From NCBI GenBank assembly GCA_026400935.1, contig JAPLNX010000189.1, forward strand, positions 1-33,219: a DNA stretch of 33,219 nucleotides, in the 5' to 3' direction. Below, piece after piece: positions 1 through 8,178 of this stretch. The notes under the pieces are model-generated. The model ran no database searches and was not told the DNA's origin. It was given only the letters and a program-made list of their open reading frames with translations. Position 1 is the first letter of the stretch, and each line of letters opens with the position of its first letter. Source of the stretch: Planctomycetia bacterium (GTDB lineage: Bacteria > Planctomycetota > Planctomycetia > Planctomycetales > Planctomycetaceae). The translations under genes and the position numbers were made by a program.

Positions 1-2204
1 GCGAGTTGTCGATACAGCACCGCATCCGGACTCTCTTTCGCGGCAGGCGGCCCGGCCTTCAGCAACTCTTGCACGGCGGTCGCCAGCTTCTGTTTCTCTT
101 CCGTCGTCGCCGCCGATTGCCACTGAGCCAACAGCGAGCCTGCCGGAATCACCGCTCCCGTCACGCCACCTGTCGTCGGCTCCGTATAAAAATGCCAGAC
201 CGCCTCGTTGCCCAACCGATCCGCGTGCGGGTTCGCCGCATGGACGTCGGGCGACACGTCGCGCGCCAAATCCCAAACTTTGCTCCCCTCGCCGATCGAC
301 GTCAGCGTCAGATCAACGGCGGTCAAATCGCAGGAGTGATTCCCGTCGCGCGGCCCGATCAGCAGCGAGACTAAATCGCCCGGCTGCACCGTCACTTTCT
401 CGATCGGCCCGAACGGAACTTCTTTCGCTCCTTGCGAAACTCCCGCCGCCAACTTCTGCCGAGTCGCCCCGCGTCGCAGTTCCAGCGACCACGTCACACC
501 GTTGCCGCATTCCGGATGAGCGTGCTGCACCTTCCCCTCGATCCGCAACGTCGCGGCGACAGGGCTCGCCCAGCCGACCGCCGTGTTCAACGTCGGCGAC
601 GGATGCACGGCCACGCCGTGCGGCTTCATGTTTCCCGGAATGCGGACATGTTGATCGGACGAGTTCGCCACCAACAGCGGCGTCGCATCGCTTCCCCAGC
701 CGTTGACGAAGTCATATCCCGATGACTTCGCGATCTTCGTCTTGAAGTGACCTTCGATCTTCACCGGCCCACCGGTTCCAACGCCGAGATAATCGAGCCA
801 CGCCGCCAGAACGTCTCCATCAACCCCGTGACGCTTCGCCAACTCCACTTGATCAGTCTTCCCCGGAGCGGCACTCGCCTCGGCCGCCGCGTTCAGACAC
901 TTCGCAGCGCTCGCAAACATCACTTCGCGCCGCGCGATCAACTCGCGAGTCACATCCCGCACGTCGCGCAGCAACAAGTCCGGCCGCCCCGCCGCCACCA
1001 AGCGAGGCTGTTGCCAGACCACAAAATCCTGATCGTTCCCGTCCCCCGCATCGAACGCCGTGAGATACAGCGTGACCAACTTGCCGTCCGCCGATGCCGG
1101 GATCTTCACCCGCGTTTCGTACTTCGTCGTGACCGGACTGACCGGCTCCATCCAGGCTTTCGGCCCGCCGACTTTGCCGATATGCCCGACGCTCGAAAAC
1201 CGCCACAACGTTTGTTGCCACGTTGCGATCTCCCCCGCGATCGCTACCGCATCCGTCGGCTTCGCGTCACGCCACCGCGCCCGCAGTCCGTCCAACAACT
1301 GCGACGGTTCTTTGCCGTTGAGCGCGTTCCACAAAATGCCGAGATACTTCGTGCTCAAACCTCGCTCGCGCGCGACCGCGTCGATCGTCTTGCGTCCCGA
1401 CGTCAATGTCTCACGCTCAGCAAGCGTCGCTTCCAGATACCGATCCAACGGCAACCGTCCGCCCCCGTTCGTGTCGAACACGATCCCTTGCAGATTGACC
1501 TTCGTGCCGCCACGCGAGTCGGTGTAGTCGCGATACACGCCGCGAATCTGAGCCAGCAACTCTTCCGTCCAATCACGCCGAGTCACTGACGGCGAAAACC
1601 GAAATCCATCCGGCAGCAACACGACATGCCGCGAGATCTCCTTCGCAGCGTCGAGATACTTCGTCACCATCAACGGCGACATCACCAGCGCGTTCCCGGT
1701 ATTCGTGAACCCTTCGCCCGCCGCGTTGTCTGCCGGAAATTCGCGAGTCGGCTGCAAATCGACGCCGGTCAAATCGCGCACCGTGTTGTTGAACTCCACG
1801 TTGCTCAACCGCCGTAACACCACCGGCCCCGGATCGCCCGCCTGAGACTTCGCTTCAACCTTCAAATACTCGCGCACCCATCCCTTCAAGAGAGTCCGCT
1901 CGGCGTCGGTCGGCTGCTTCGCATCCTTCGGCGGCATGTCGCCGGTATCGAGCATCTCCAAAACCTTCTGCCACGACTTCGCCCCTTTGCGCACGTCGGC
2001 GAGCGTCTTGAAGCTCGTCAGATCGAGTTCCCCTTCTGTCTTCTCCGCCGAATGACACTCGCGACAAAGCCGCTCGACCAGCGGACGCACCTGCGCGTCA
2101 TACCGCGGCGCGAGCGATTCAAAGCTCGGCGTTTGAGCGAACGCCGTGTTGCTTGTGGCCAGCATTCCAGCAACACACAGAGCGACTTTCAGCGAACGCA
2201 GCAT
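1..2204 (-). CDS. Secreted PSCyt1/DUF1587 cytochrome-like protein (3' end cut by window)
   Basis: The minus strand stays open from an ATG at 2204 to the window edge (734 codons read, no stop), so the C-terminus is missing. SD GAGGAG lies just upstream of the ATG. Residues 1-24 look like a signal peptide ending near AFAQ. A haem-binding CxxCH motif (CRECH, residues 47-51) lies in a planctomycete cytochrome C (PSCyt1) region, followed by MLDTGDMPPKDAKQ. Around residues 131-148 the stretch RRLSNVEFNNTVRDLTG is typical of DUF1587, the N-terminal block of large planctomycete proteins that continue with DUF1592, DUF1588 and DUF1585. Those parts would lie outside the window. Such proteins are thought to be secreted or periplasmic and linked to polymer breakdown or redox work, but no activity is established. 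Family assignment is confident; function is not known. Confidence 0.85.
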   Translation of the reverse strand, partial: MLRSLKVALCVAGMLATSNTAFAQTPSFESLAPRYDAQVRPLVERLCRECHSAEKTEGELDLTSFKTLADVRKGAKSWQKVLEMLDTGDMPPKDAKQPTDAERTLLKGWVREYLKVEAKSQAGDPGPVVLRRLSNVEFNNTVRDLTGVDLQPTREFPADNAAGEGFTNTGNALVMSPLMVTKYLDAAKEISRHVVLLPDGFRFSPSVTRRDWTEELLAQIRGVYRDYTDSRGGTKVNLQGIVFDTNGGGRLPLDRYLEATLAERETLTSGRKTIDAVARERGLSTKYLGILWNALNGKEPSQLLDGLRARWRDAKPTDAVAIAGEIATWQQTLWRFSSVGHIGKVGGPKAWMEPVSPVTTKYETRVKIPASADGKLVTLYLTAFDAGDGNDQDFVVWQQPRLVAAGRPDLLLRDVRDVTRELIARREVMFASAAKCLNAAAEASAAPGKTDQVELAKRHGVDGDVLAAWLDYLGVGTGGPVKIEGHFKTKIAKSSGYDFVNGWGSDATPLLVANSSDQHVRIPGNMKPHGVAVHPSPTLNTAVGWASPVAATLRIEGKVQHAHPECGNGVTWSLELRRGATRQKLAAGVSQGAKEVPFGPIEKVTVQPGDLVSLLIGPRDGNHSCDLTAVDLTLTSIGEGSKVWDLARDVSPDVHAANPHADRLGNEAVWHFYTEPTTGGVTGAVIPAGSLLAQWQSAATTEEKQKLATAVQELLKAGPPAAKESPDAVLYRQL

Positions 2205-2250
2205 GGGAAACTCCTCAAACAAATTGGTGACGCGGCAAAGCCGCAGGTAC

Positions 2251-2338
2251 GTAGCCGTTATCGCTCCACGTAACGCCCTGATTGCTCGTCAACGTTTCCA
2301 AAAGCGACCGGCTCGTCACGCGGAGCGGTGACGGCTAC
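2251..2338. repeat. BIME-like pair of inverted REP units
   Basis: Two head-to-head units: GTAG-cc followed by a hairpin (2251-2274) and the mirror image hairpin-gg-CTAC (2315-2338), separated by about 40 nt. The 24-nt units differ at four positions. One pair of changes is compensatory (a C:G pair becomes T:A) and another keeps a wobble, so the hairpin is conserved rather than the primary sequence. The unit lies between the DUF1587 gene start and the end of the SMP-30-like gene, both on the minus strand. Confidence 0.65.
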
Positions 2339-2360
2339 GTAGAAAGAGCAAACGAAACAC

Positions 2361-2380
2361 AGGCGGGCCGCCTCTGCTAC
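2361..2380 (-). repeat. Single REP-like unit overlapping the stop codon of the SMP-30 gene
   Basis: Read on the minus strand it is GTAG, 3 nt, then AGGCG-gcc-CGCCT, a 5-bp stem with 3-nt loop. It resembles the units inside the histidine kinase gene at 6599-6683. The TAG of its GTAG is the stop codon of the upstream SMP-30-like gene, so the element sits exactly at the gene end and may also protect or terminate the transcript (inference). Confidence 0.6.
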
Positions 2381-3459
2381 AGGTGCTTCGGCAGGTGATA
2401 GCCTTCGCGGTTGAGGCGAATGCGATACAGGCTTTTGCCCGCGGTGATGTAGAGCAAGTTCGCATCTTTGCCGCGTGCAAAGCCGACGTTCGTCGGCACT
2501 TCGGTCTTGATGTAAGCCAGCTCTTTTCCTTCCGGCGAATAAACGCAGATGCCGGATCGATTCTCTGCTCGAACAGCGACGTAAAGATTTCCCTCCTTGT
2601 CGCAAACGAGTCCGTCCGGTCCATCAAACGGCGCGTAGTCAACGAGCGTCTTGCGGAACTTCGCTGTGCCGTCCGGTGCGAGATCGTAAGCCATCAACGC
2701 CATAAAACCTTTGCGAAGTGGCGCGGAGACACTCGCCGGATTGTCGGACGCCCCCGGTTTGCTGAGTCGATCAATGGCCGTCCCGCCGTTGTCGTTGCTG
2801 ACGACATACAGCGACTTCTGATCGGGCGAAACACAAACGCCGTTCGCTTTGCCGGCATCGGTGATGATGCGGTGAATCGAGCCGTCGGTGTCGATGCGAT
2901 AAACGCCGACAACCGGTTGATCAATTGGTTCATGACCGAGGTACCGCGGATCGCTGAAGTAGATGCGGCCCTTCTCGTCGATCGTGATGTCGTTCGGAGA
3001 ATTCAACGGTCGCCCCTCGAACAGGCCCGCGATGATGTGCGTCTTGCCGGATTTCATGTCGGTGCGAGTTACTCGACGCCCGCCGAAATCGGCTCCTTCG
3101 GCGACGATCATGTTTCCGATTGCGTCGAACTTGATGCCGTTCGACATACCGCTCGGCGAACGGAAGATCGTCGTCTGCTTTGTCGCAGGATCGAATCTCC
3201 AAATGTGTCCCGCTTCGATCGCACCTTTTTCATCTCGGGCTACGTGTGAGAAAGTGATCTCACTGAAATAGACCATCCCATCTGTCGCGACCGAGACACC
3301 CTCTGTCAGCACACGCGACTCAAACAGCTTTTCCAACTTTGCATCCAGCGGAACGATCGGTTCCGCAGCGGACAACGATGGCATCGCCGTGAAGGCGGCA
3401 GCGATCACCAAGACTCGAAACATCGTTGTTAACAGAGACGATGAGGCACTCGTCGACAT
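2377..3459 (-). CDS. Secreted SMP-30/gluconolactonase-like protein
   Basis: A 360-residue protein with an N-terminal signal peptide (hydrophobic stretch MFRVLVIAAAFTAM, cleavage likely near SLSAAEP). The ATG at 3459 is preceded by AGGAG about 7 nt upstream, which favours it over the internal Met at residue 13. The body reads as a six-bladed beta-propeller of the SMP-30/gluconolactonase/LRE-like class: EGVSVATDGMVYFSE, NSPNDITIDEKGRIYFSDPR, NGVCVSPDQKSLYVVSNDN and DGPDGLVCDKEGNLYVA repeat the 'NG-hydrophobic-D-G-YF-D' pattern and place the Glu, Asn and Asp residues that bind a divalent metal in this family. It probably hydrolyses a sugar lactone outside the cytoplasm; the substrate cannot be told. 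A hairpin repeat lies 20 nt upstream and another at its stop. Confidence 0.85.
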   Translation of the reverse strand: MSTSASSSLLTTMFRVLVIAAAFTAMPSLSAAEPIVPLDAKLEKLFESRVLTEGVSVATDGMVYFSEITFSHVARDEKGAIEAGHIWRFDPATKQTTIFRSPSGMSNGIKFDAIGNMIVAEGADFGGRRVTRTDMKSGKTHIIAGLFEGRPLNSPNDITIDEKGRIYFSDPRYLGHEPIDQPVVGVYRIDTDGSIHRIITDAGKANGVCVSPDQKSLYVVSNDNGGTAIDRLSKPGASDNPASVSAPLRKGFMALMAYDLAPDGTAKFRKTLVDYAPFDGPDGLVCDKEGNLYVAVRAENRSGICVYSPEGKELAYIKTEVPTNVGFARGKDANLLYITAGKSLYRIRLNREGYHLPKHL

Positions 3460-3478
3460 GGACTTCTCCTGGCATCAA

Positions 3479-3502
3479 GTAGGTCAGTCTCTGAAGACTG
3501 AC
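3479..3502 (+). repeat. REP-like unit (GTAG plus hairpin)
   Basis: GTAG, then GTCAGTCT-ctga-AGACTGAC, a perfect 8-bp stem with 4-nt loop. Counting GT as the 2-nt spacer gives the same GTAG + 2 nt + hairpin layout as the other units in the window. It lies 20 nt upstream of the SMP-30-like start, so it could affect that gene's promoter or leader. Confidence 0.5.
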
Positions 3503-3636
3503 ACAGAGTGAACCGTTTCGTTTGAGAACACGGCAAAGGCGACAGCCACAAATGATCGGGAGACATCCCCGATAGCGAACGCAGTTTAGACAACTGCCCC
3601 CGATTGGCCAGACCTCAAACAAACGGCGGTCGCAAA

Positions 3637-3661
3637 CCCCACTGAGACAAGCTCGTTGGGG
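3637..3661 (-). repeat. Palindrome of the GAGCTTGTCTC family
   Basis: A 25-nt imperfect hairpin with CCCCA/TGGGG outer arms and a GAG/CTC inner stem around a 5-nt loop. Its minus strand has core GAGCTTGTCTC and matches both arms of the composite element at 16627-16740. Confidence 0.5.
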
Positions 3662-3790
3662 TTGCTGGATTGGGGACGAGAACTCGCCAAATTTCGTGGG
3701 CTGCTTGACGGTCTTGGTTAGGTTACCGATGCTGTCGCGGCTCTCTGTGACCGAAGTTACACAGCTTCACCTTCACGATTGCCATCAATC

Positions 3791-6700
3791 ATGCAACGGC
3801 CCGAGCTTTCAATTCTGCTTGTGGAAGACAACCCCGTCGAAGCTCGCCGCTTCGTTGGCCTAATGGCAACTTCGGTTCTCTGCTCATTGCGTGTGACTCA
3901 TCTGACAAACTTGACTGCCGCGATCGAGTTACTTGCTCATCAACCGGTGGACGTCATTCTGCTCGACTGGTTTTTGCCGGATCATTACGGCGTCGGATCG
4001 CTGACAGAATTACAATCCGTTGCACCGCGAACTCCGGTTTTGATGTTGGTCGGCTGGGATGATGACGAAGGAGCGATCGCCGCGCTGCGGGCGGGTGCTC
4101 AAGATGTGCTCGTGAAAGAGCGGTTGACGACTTCGATTCTCGAACGGACGATTCGATACGCGGTTGAACGGAAGCGAACGGAGTCCGCACTTCGTCAAAC
4201 CGAAGAGATGTATCGGTCATTGATCGAATCATTGCCATTGAATGTTTTTCGCAAGGATATTCAGGGACGTTTCGTCTTCGCGAATCAACGATTTTGCGAC
4301 GTCATGCACAAGCGACTGGACGAATTGGTCGGACAGACGGACTTCACGTTTTATCCGCCGGTTCTCGCGGAGAAATATCAGCAAGACGACCTGAAAGTGA
4401 TCCGCAACAAGCGAGTTGTTGAAGAGATCGAAGAGCACGCGATGCCGGATGGTCATCGTCTCCATGTGCAAGTCATGAAGGCTCCGGTGACTGACTTTGA
4501 CGGACAGATCATCGGCACGCAGTCGATGTTTTGGGACGTCACTCAGCGAATCGACGCAGAAGAAGCATTGCAGCGCAGCAACTCGCGATTTCGAAAACTG
4601 TTCGACGCAAACATCATCGGGATCATGCTCGCCGATTTGAGTGGCGAGATCTTGGAAGCGAACGAAGCACTCTTGTCGTTAGTTGGTTATACGCGTGAAG
4701 ACATGCTGTCCGGGCGATTTCGATGGGACCGTATCACGCCGGCGGAATACGTGCATCTCGATATTCACGCGGTGGAAAGTTTGCGGGCTACGGGCGTGTG
4801 TCCTGCGTGGGAGAAAGAGTATTTCCGAAAAGACGGCAGCCGAGTTCCGATCATGGTCGGCGTGTCGATGTTGGACAATTCCTCTAACGAGTGCATTTGC
4901 TTTGTGCTCGACATGACGCAGCAACGTCGGAGCCAAGAGTTGCTGAAGCGTGCGAAAGAAGAAGCTGACGCGGCGAATGAGGCGAAGAGTTTGTTTCTTG
5001 CCAACATGAGCCACGAAATTCGCACGCCAATGAATGCGATCATCGGCCTCACGGAGTTGGTTCTCGATTCACCGCTGACGGCACAACAGCGTGATAACCT
5101 GATGGCAGTTGCTGACTCAGCGGAGTCGTTGTTGTCGTTGATCAATCACATCCTCGACTTCTCGAAGATCGAAGCGGGCAAGCTGGAACTCGATGATGTC
5201 GAATTTAGTTTGCGAACGATGATCGCCGGTGCGATGAAAACGTTGGCATTGTCCGCGCACCGCAAAGGGATCGAATTGGTTTATGATGTGCGGCGAGATG
5301 TTCCCGATCGACTATTGGGTGACGCCGTGCGGCTGCGACAAATCGTAATGAACTTGTTGGGCAACGCGATCAAGTTCACTGATTCTGGCGAAGTCGTGTT
5401 GCGGATCAACGTAACCGCTCACGAAGCGAATGCCCTTGAATTGCGGCTCGACGTTCAAGACTCTGGCATTGGCATCCCGGCAGATCGTCAAGCGGCGATT
5501 TTCGAGGCGTTTGAGCAAGTTCACACGTCGATCAATCGCAAGTACGGCGGCACCGGTTTGGGCCTGTCGATCACAGCAAAGCTGGCACAGTTGATGGGAG
5601 GCCAAGTTTGGCTAAAGAGCGAAGTTGGTCACGGCAGCACGTTCTTTGTGACGTGTCATTTCCGAGTTCGCACTGCCGCGACGCCGCTGAGCGTGCCGTC
5701 TCCGATGAACGGTTTGAAGGTTCTGATCGTGGACGACAACGGAACCAGTCGGCAACAACTTTTCGACTTGTTTACCTTTTGGCAGACACTGCCCATGGCG
5801 GTGAGCAGCGCGAAAGGTGCGATCGCCGTTTTGGAGCAAGTCACAGGCACCGAGCAGGCATTTGCATTCACGATCATTGACGCGCAGATGCCGGGGGTCG
5901 ATGGCTTTGAACTCGCCTCAACGATCAAGTCCGGGCTTGCCGAGCGTGCGGGCCAAATGCTGATGATGCTCAGTTCAGCTGATCGAACTCACGAATTGGC
6001 TCACTGTGAGCAGTTGGCACTAGATGCGGCGATTTCCAAACCGGTCAACGAATCGGAATTGCTCGACACGCTGATGTCTTTGCGATTGGGGACAGCAGGC
6101 GTTGATGTTCCGACGCTTCCCGATCGTCCGTCGCTTGTCGCAAAAATATCTCTGAAAGTCTTGCTGGCTGAGGACAGTCTGTACAACCAAAAGCTGGCGG
6201 TCGCATTGCTGACCAAACGCGGACATCAAGTGACGATCGCAAACAACGGACGCGAAGCGGTTGATCTCATCTTCCAACAGCCGTTCGATCGAGTGCTCAT
6301 GGATGTCCAAATGCCCGAAATGGATGGGCTGGAAGCGACTCGCGTGATTCGCGAACGAGAAACGCGATTGGGCATTCATCGACCAATCATCGCAATGACC
6401 GCTCAAGCCCTCACTGGTGATCGTGAGCGTTGTCTTGCCGCCGGTATGGACGAGTATCTGACGAAGCCAATCCGCTCCGATTTGATGTTTGAAACGCTCG
6501 AAGCAGAATTTCCGAACGCGATCTTTCCGAAAGACGAGATTCACAAGAAGCCGCCGCGTTCACGCACACAAACTCCGCGACACAAGGAACCGAAGGCCGT
6601 AGCGCAGGCGGCTCGCCTGCATGTCTCGGTGGATGGAAACACAAACCCGTCAGAAGGAATCACAGGCGAGCCGCTTGTGCTACGGAACAACGGACACACG

Positions 6701-7048
6701 CCGGACGGACGGTTCGTAAATTGGAAGCAAGCTCTCGCAGCAGTCGGGGGCGATCAATCTCTGCTGCGTGAAGTCGTGGCGGCGTGTTTAGAGGATTTTC
6801 CGCGCTGGTTTAACAATCTTGATCAGGGACTCAGTCAAAACGATGCGACCGTTCTAAGGCGAGCTGCTCATTCAATCCGCGGAGCGTGCCGGACATTTGG
6901 CATCGACAAGTTAGCTCCGGCCTCTCAGGATTTGGAAATGTTAGCCATGTCCGGTAATCTCCCGGCCGCTGGACAACTGCTGGAAACGCTGCGGCCGGAG
7001 TTGCACTCGTGTGTGACCGAATTGCAGCAATTTCTGTCGCAGCCGTGA
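3791..7048 (+). CDS. Hybrid sensor histidine kinase with three receiver domains, two PAS domains and a C-terminal HPt
   Basis: 1085 residues, no transmembrane segment seen, so probably cytoplasmic. Order: REC1 (about 6-120, LLVEDNP and phospho-acceptor D59 in LLDWFLP), PAS1 (about 140-255), PAS2 (about 265-380), HisKA with H408 in SHEIRTPMN, HATPase_c with NLLGNAIKFT, DSGIGIP and GGTGLGLSI, REC2 (D697 in IIDAQMPG), REC3 (D838 in LMDVQMPEMDG, then LTKPI), and HPt (H1027 in AAHSIRGA). This is a self-contained phosphorelay whose HPt can pass phosphate on, most simply to the response regulator 6 nt downstream. A TTG at 3779 is in frame, but the ATG at 3791 is the more likely start; neither has a clear SD. 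Residues about 935-968, between REC3 and HPt, are encoded by a BIME-like palindromic insertion. Confidence 0.93.
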   Translation: MQRPELSILLVEDNPVEARRFVGLMATSVLCSLRVTHLTNLTAAIELLAHQPVDVILLDWFLPDHYGVGSLTELQSVAPRTPVLMLVGWDDDEGAIAALRAGAQDVLVKERLTTSILERTIRYAVERKRTESALRQTEEMYRSLIESLPLNVFRKDIQGRFVFANQRFCDVMHKRLDELVGQTDFTFYPPVLAEKYQQDDLKVIRNKRVVEEIEEHAMPDGHRLHVQVMKAPVTDFDGQIIGTQSMFWDVTQRIDAEEALQRSNSRFRKLFDANIIGIMLADLSGEILEANEALLSLVGYTREDMLSGRFRWDRITPAEYVHLDIHAVESLRATGVCPAWEKEYFRKDGSRVPIMVGVSMLDNSSNECICFVLDMTQQRRSQELLKRAKEEADAANEAKSLFLANMSHEIRTPMNAIIGLTELVLDSPLTAQQRDNLMAVADSAESLLSLINHILDFSKIEAGKLELDDVEFSLRTMIAGAMKTLALSAHRKGIELVYDVRRDVPDRLLGDAVRLRQIVMNLLGNAIKFTDSGEVVLRINVTAHEANALELRLDVQDSGIGIPADRQAAIFEAFEQVHTSINRKYGGTGLGLSITAKLAQLMGGQVWLKSEVGHGSTFFVTCHFRVRTAATPLSVPSPMNGLKVLIVDDNGTSRQQLFDLFTFWQTLPMAVSSAKGAIAVLEQVTGTEQAFAFTIIDAQMPGVDGFELASTIKSGLAERAGQMLMMLSSADRTHELAHCEQLALDAAISKPVNESELLDTLMSLRLGTAGVDVPTLPDRPSLVAKISLKVLLAEDSLYNQKLAVALLTKRGHQVTIANNGREAVDLIFQQPFDRVLMDVQMPEMDGLEATRVIRERETRLGIHRPIIAMTAQALTGDRERCLAAGMDEYLTKPIRSDLMFETLEAEFPNAIFPKDEIHKKPPRSRTQTPRHKEPKAVAQAARLHVSVDGNTNPSEGITGEPLVLRNNGHTPDGRFVNWKQALAAVGGDQSLLREVVAACLEDFPRWFNNLDQGLSQNDATVLRRAAHSIRGACRTFGIDKLAPASQDLEMLAMSGNLPAAGQLLETLRPELHSCVTELQQFLSQP
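6599..6683. repeat. BIME-like element inserted in frame in the histidine kinase gene
   Basis: GTAG-cg-CAGGCG-gct-CGCCTG at 6599-6619 and CAGGCG-agc-CGCTTG-tg-CTAC at 6663-6683 are mirror units around a 43-nt spacer. The element lies in the linker between REC3 and HPt, where extra residues are tolerable, and the reading frame is intact. A single related unit occurs at 2361-2380. Confidence 0.7.
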
Positions 7049-7054
7049 GCCGTA

Positions 7055-8017
7055 ATGATGACGACAATTCTGGTAGTCGATGATTCTGCGATGGATCGCC
7101 GCATTGCGGGCGGGCTGCTCGAAAAGGATTTCGATTGCCATGTGATTTACGCGGAAGACGGTGCCGTAGCGATGCGAGCGATCGCCGACAGCCTGCCGGA
7201 CTTGGTCGTCACTGACATGGTCATGCCCAATCTCGATGGCTTGCGATTGGTCGAAGCGATCAAAAAGGATTACCCGCTGATTCCGGTCATCATCATGACT
7301 GCTGTTGGCAGCGAAGAGACGGCTGTGCAAGCTCTCAAAGTGGGGGCCGCCAGTTACGTTCCGAAGCGCCGACTCGTGCAAAGCTTAGTGGAGACCTGCC
7401 GTTTAGTGCTGCGAGTCGCCGACGATACTCGCAATGTTTCGCGACTTCTCATACATCGTACGGATCAAGCGGACTTCAAATTCTCACTGGAAAATGATCT
7501 GTCTTTGCTCGCCGCCGTTGTCGCATACATGCAGCAAACGATGCGAGCGATGGGACTCTTCGACGAAGCAGAGCGAATGCGAATTGGGATCGCACTGGAA
7601 GAAGTGCTGCTCAACGCAATGTTTCATGGCAACCTCGAACTTTCGTCTTCGTTGCGTGAAGACGACGAGAAGCCAACGTATCACGAACTTGCCCGTACTC
7701 GCGAGAAGGTCATGCCCTATTGCGAACGACGGATTTTCTTTGAAGCGAAGCTATCACCCACAGCCGCAGAATTCACGATTTGCGATCAAGGACTGGGCTT
7801 TAATCCCAAAGACCTACCTGATCCGACTGACCCTGCTAACTTAAATCGAGTCTCCGGTCGCGGTCTGCTGTTGATGCACACATTTATGGATGAAGTGGCT
7901 TTCAACGAAACCGGAAACAAAGTCCGACTGCTGAAAAAGCCCCATCGCAATAAACCGCATGAAGAAAGCGACGCCGAAATTCAGACCGCGTTTGCGATCA
8001 CGAAAGAGAATGATTGA
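7055..8017 (+). CDS. Response regulator with C-terminal GHKL (RsbW/anti-sigma-type) ATPase domain
   Basis: 320 residues. The N-terminal receiver domain (about 3-120) shows the acidic pair in LVVDDS, the phospho-acceptor in VVTDMVMPNLDG, the Thr in IIMTAVGS and the Lys in VPKRRL. The C-terminal half has the N-box RIGIALEEVLLNAMFHGN and G-box ICDQGLGFNP with SGRGLLLM, as in HATPase_c_2 domains of RsbW/SpoIIAB-type serine kinases/anti-sigma factors. It starts 6 nt after the hybrid kinase stop (ATGATG; the first ATG is used here), so the two are co-transcribed and it is the likely acceptor of that kinase's HPt. Output would then be control of the ATPase: phosphorylation of an anti-anti-sigma partner or sigma-factor binding. 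No such partner is encoded next to it. Confidence 0.9.
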   Translation: MMTTILVVDDSAMDRRIAGGLLEKDFDCHVIYAEDGAVAMRAIADSLPDLVVTDMVMPNLDGLRLVEAIKKDYPLIPVIIMTAVGSEETAVQALKVGAASYVPKRRLVQSLVETCRLVLRVADDTRNVSRLLIHRTDQADFKFSLENDLSLLAAVVAYMQQTMRAMGLFDEAERMRIGIALEEVLLNAMFHGNLELSSSLREDDEKPTYHELARTREKVMPYCERRIFFEAKLSPTAAEFTICDQGLGFNPKDLPDPTDPANLNRVSGRGLLLMHTFMDEVAFNETGNKVRLLKKPHRNKPHEESDAEIQTAFAITKEND

Positions 8018-8127
8018 AGCCGCGAGTACTGAGCCGTTCAAACTGAGCTGGTTTTTCAACGCAAAGCTGCTCAGCTTCAGTGCGTATTTTCCCGCAGCGA
8101 GGTTTGCGATCGTTTGGACTACCTCGC

Positions 8128-8162
8128 AAAAAAATAGCCACAAGCTGGCAGCTTGTGGCTAT
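8128..8162 (-). terminator. Rho-independent terminator of ahcY
   Basis: A perfect 13-bp stem (8134-8146 with 8150-8162) and 3-nt loop, followed on the minus strand by seven T. It lies 17 nt beyond the ahcY stop. The stem also fits the REP form if the leading GTAG is read as ATAG, so it may be a repeat co-opted as a terminator. On the plus strand there is no T tract, so it is not a good terminator for the kinase operon. Confidence 0.85.
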
Positions 8163-8178
8163 AAAATGGACACAACTG

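Larger units (their letters stand above)
3460..3790. other. Intergenic region between divergent SMP-30-like and histidine kinase genes
   Basis: This 331-nt gap holds two palindromic repeats (3479-3502 and 3637-3661, listed separately). It must carry the divergent promoters for the two flanking genes, but no promoter pair was convincing by eye and no small gene was found in it. Confidence 0.6.

Noticed and set aside
747-1589. 280-residue frame on the plus strand
   Set aside because: It lies antisense to the DUF1587 gene, is Arg- and His-rich and has no recognisable motif; the minus frame carries the family signatures.
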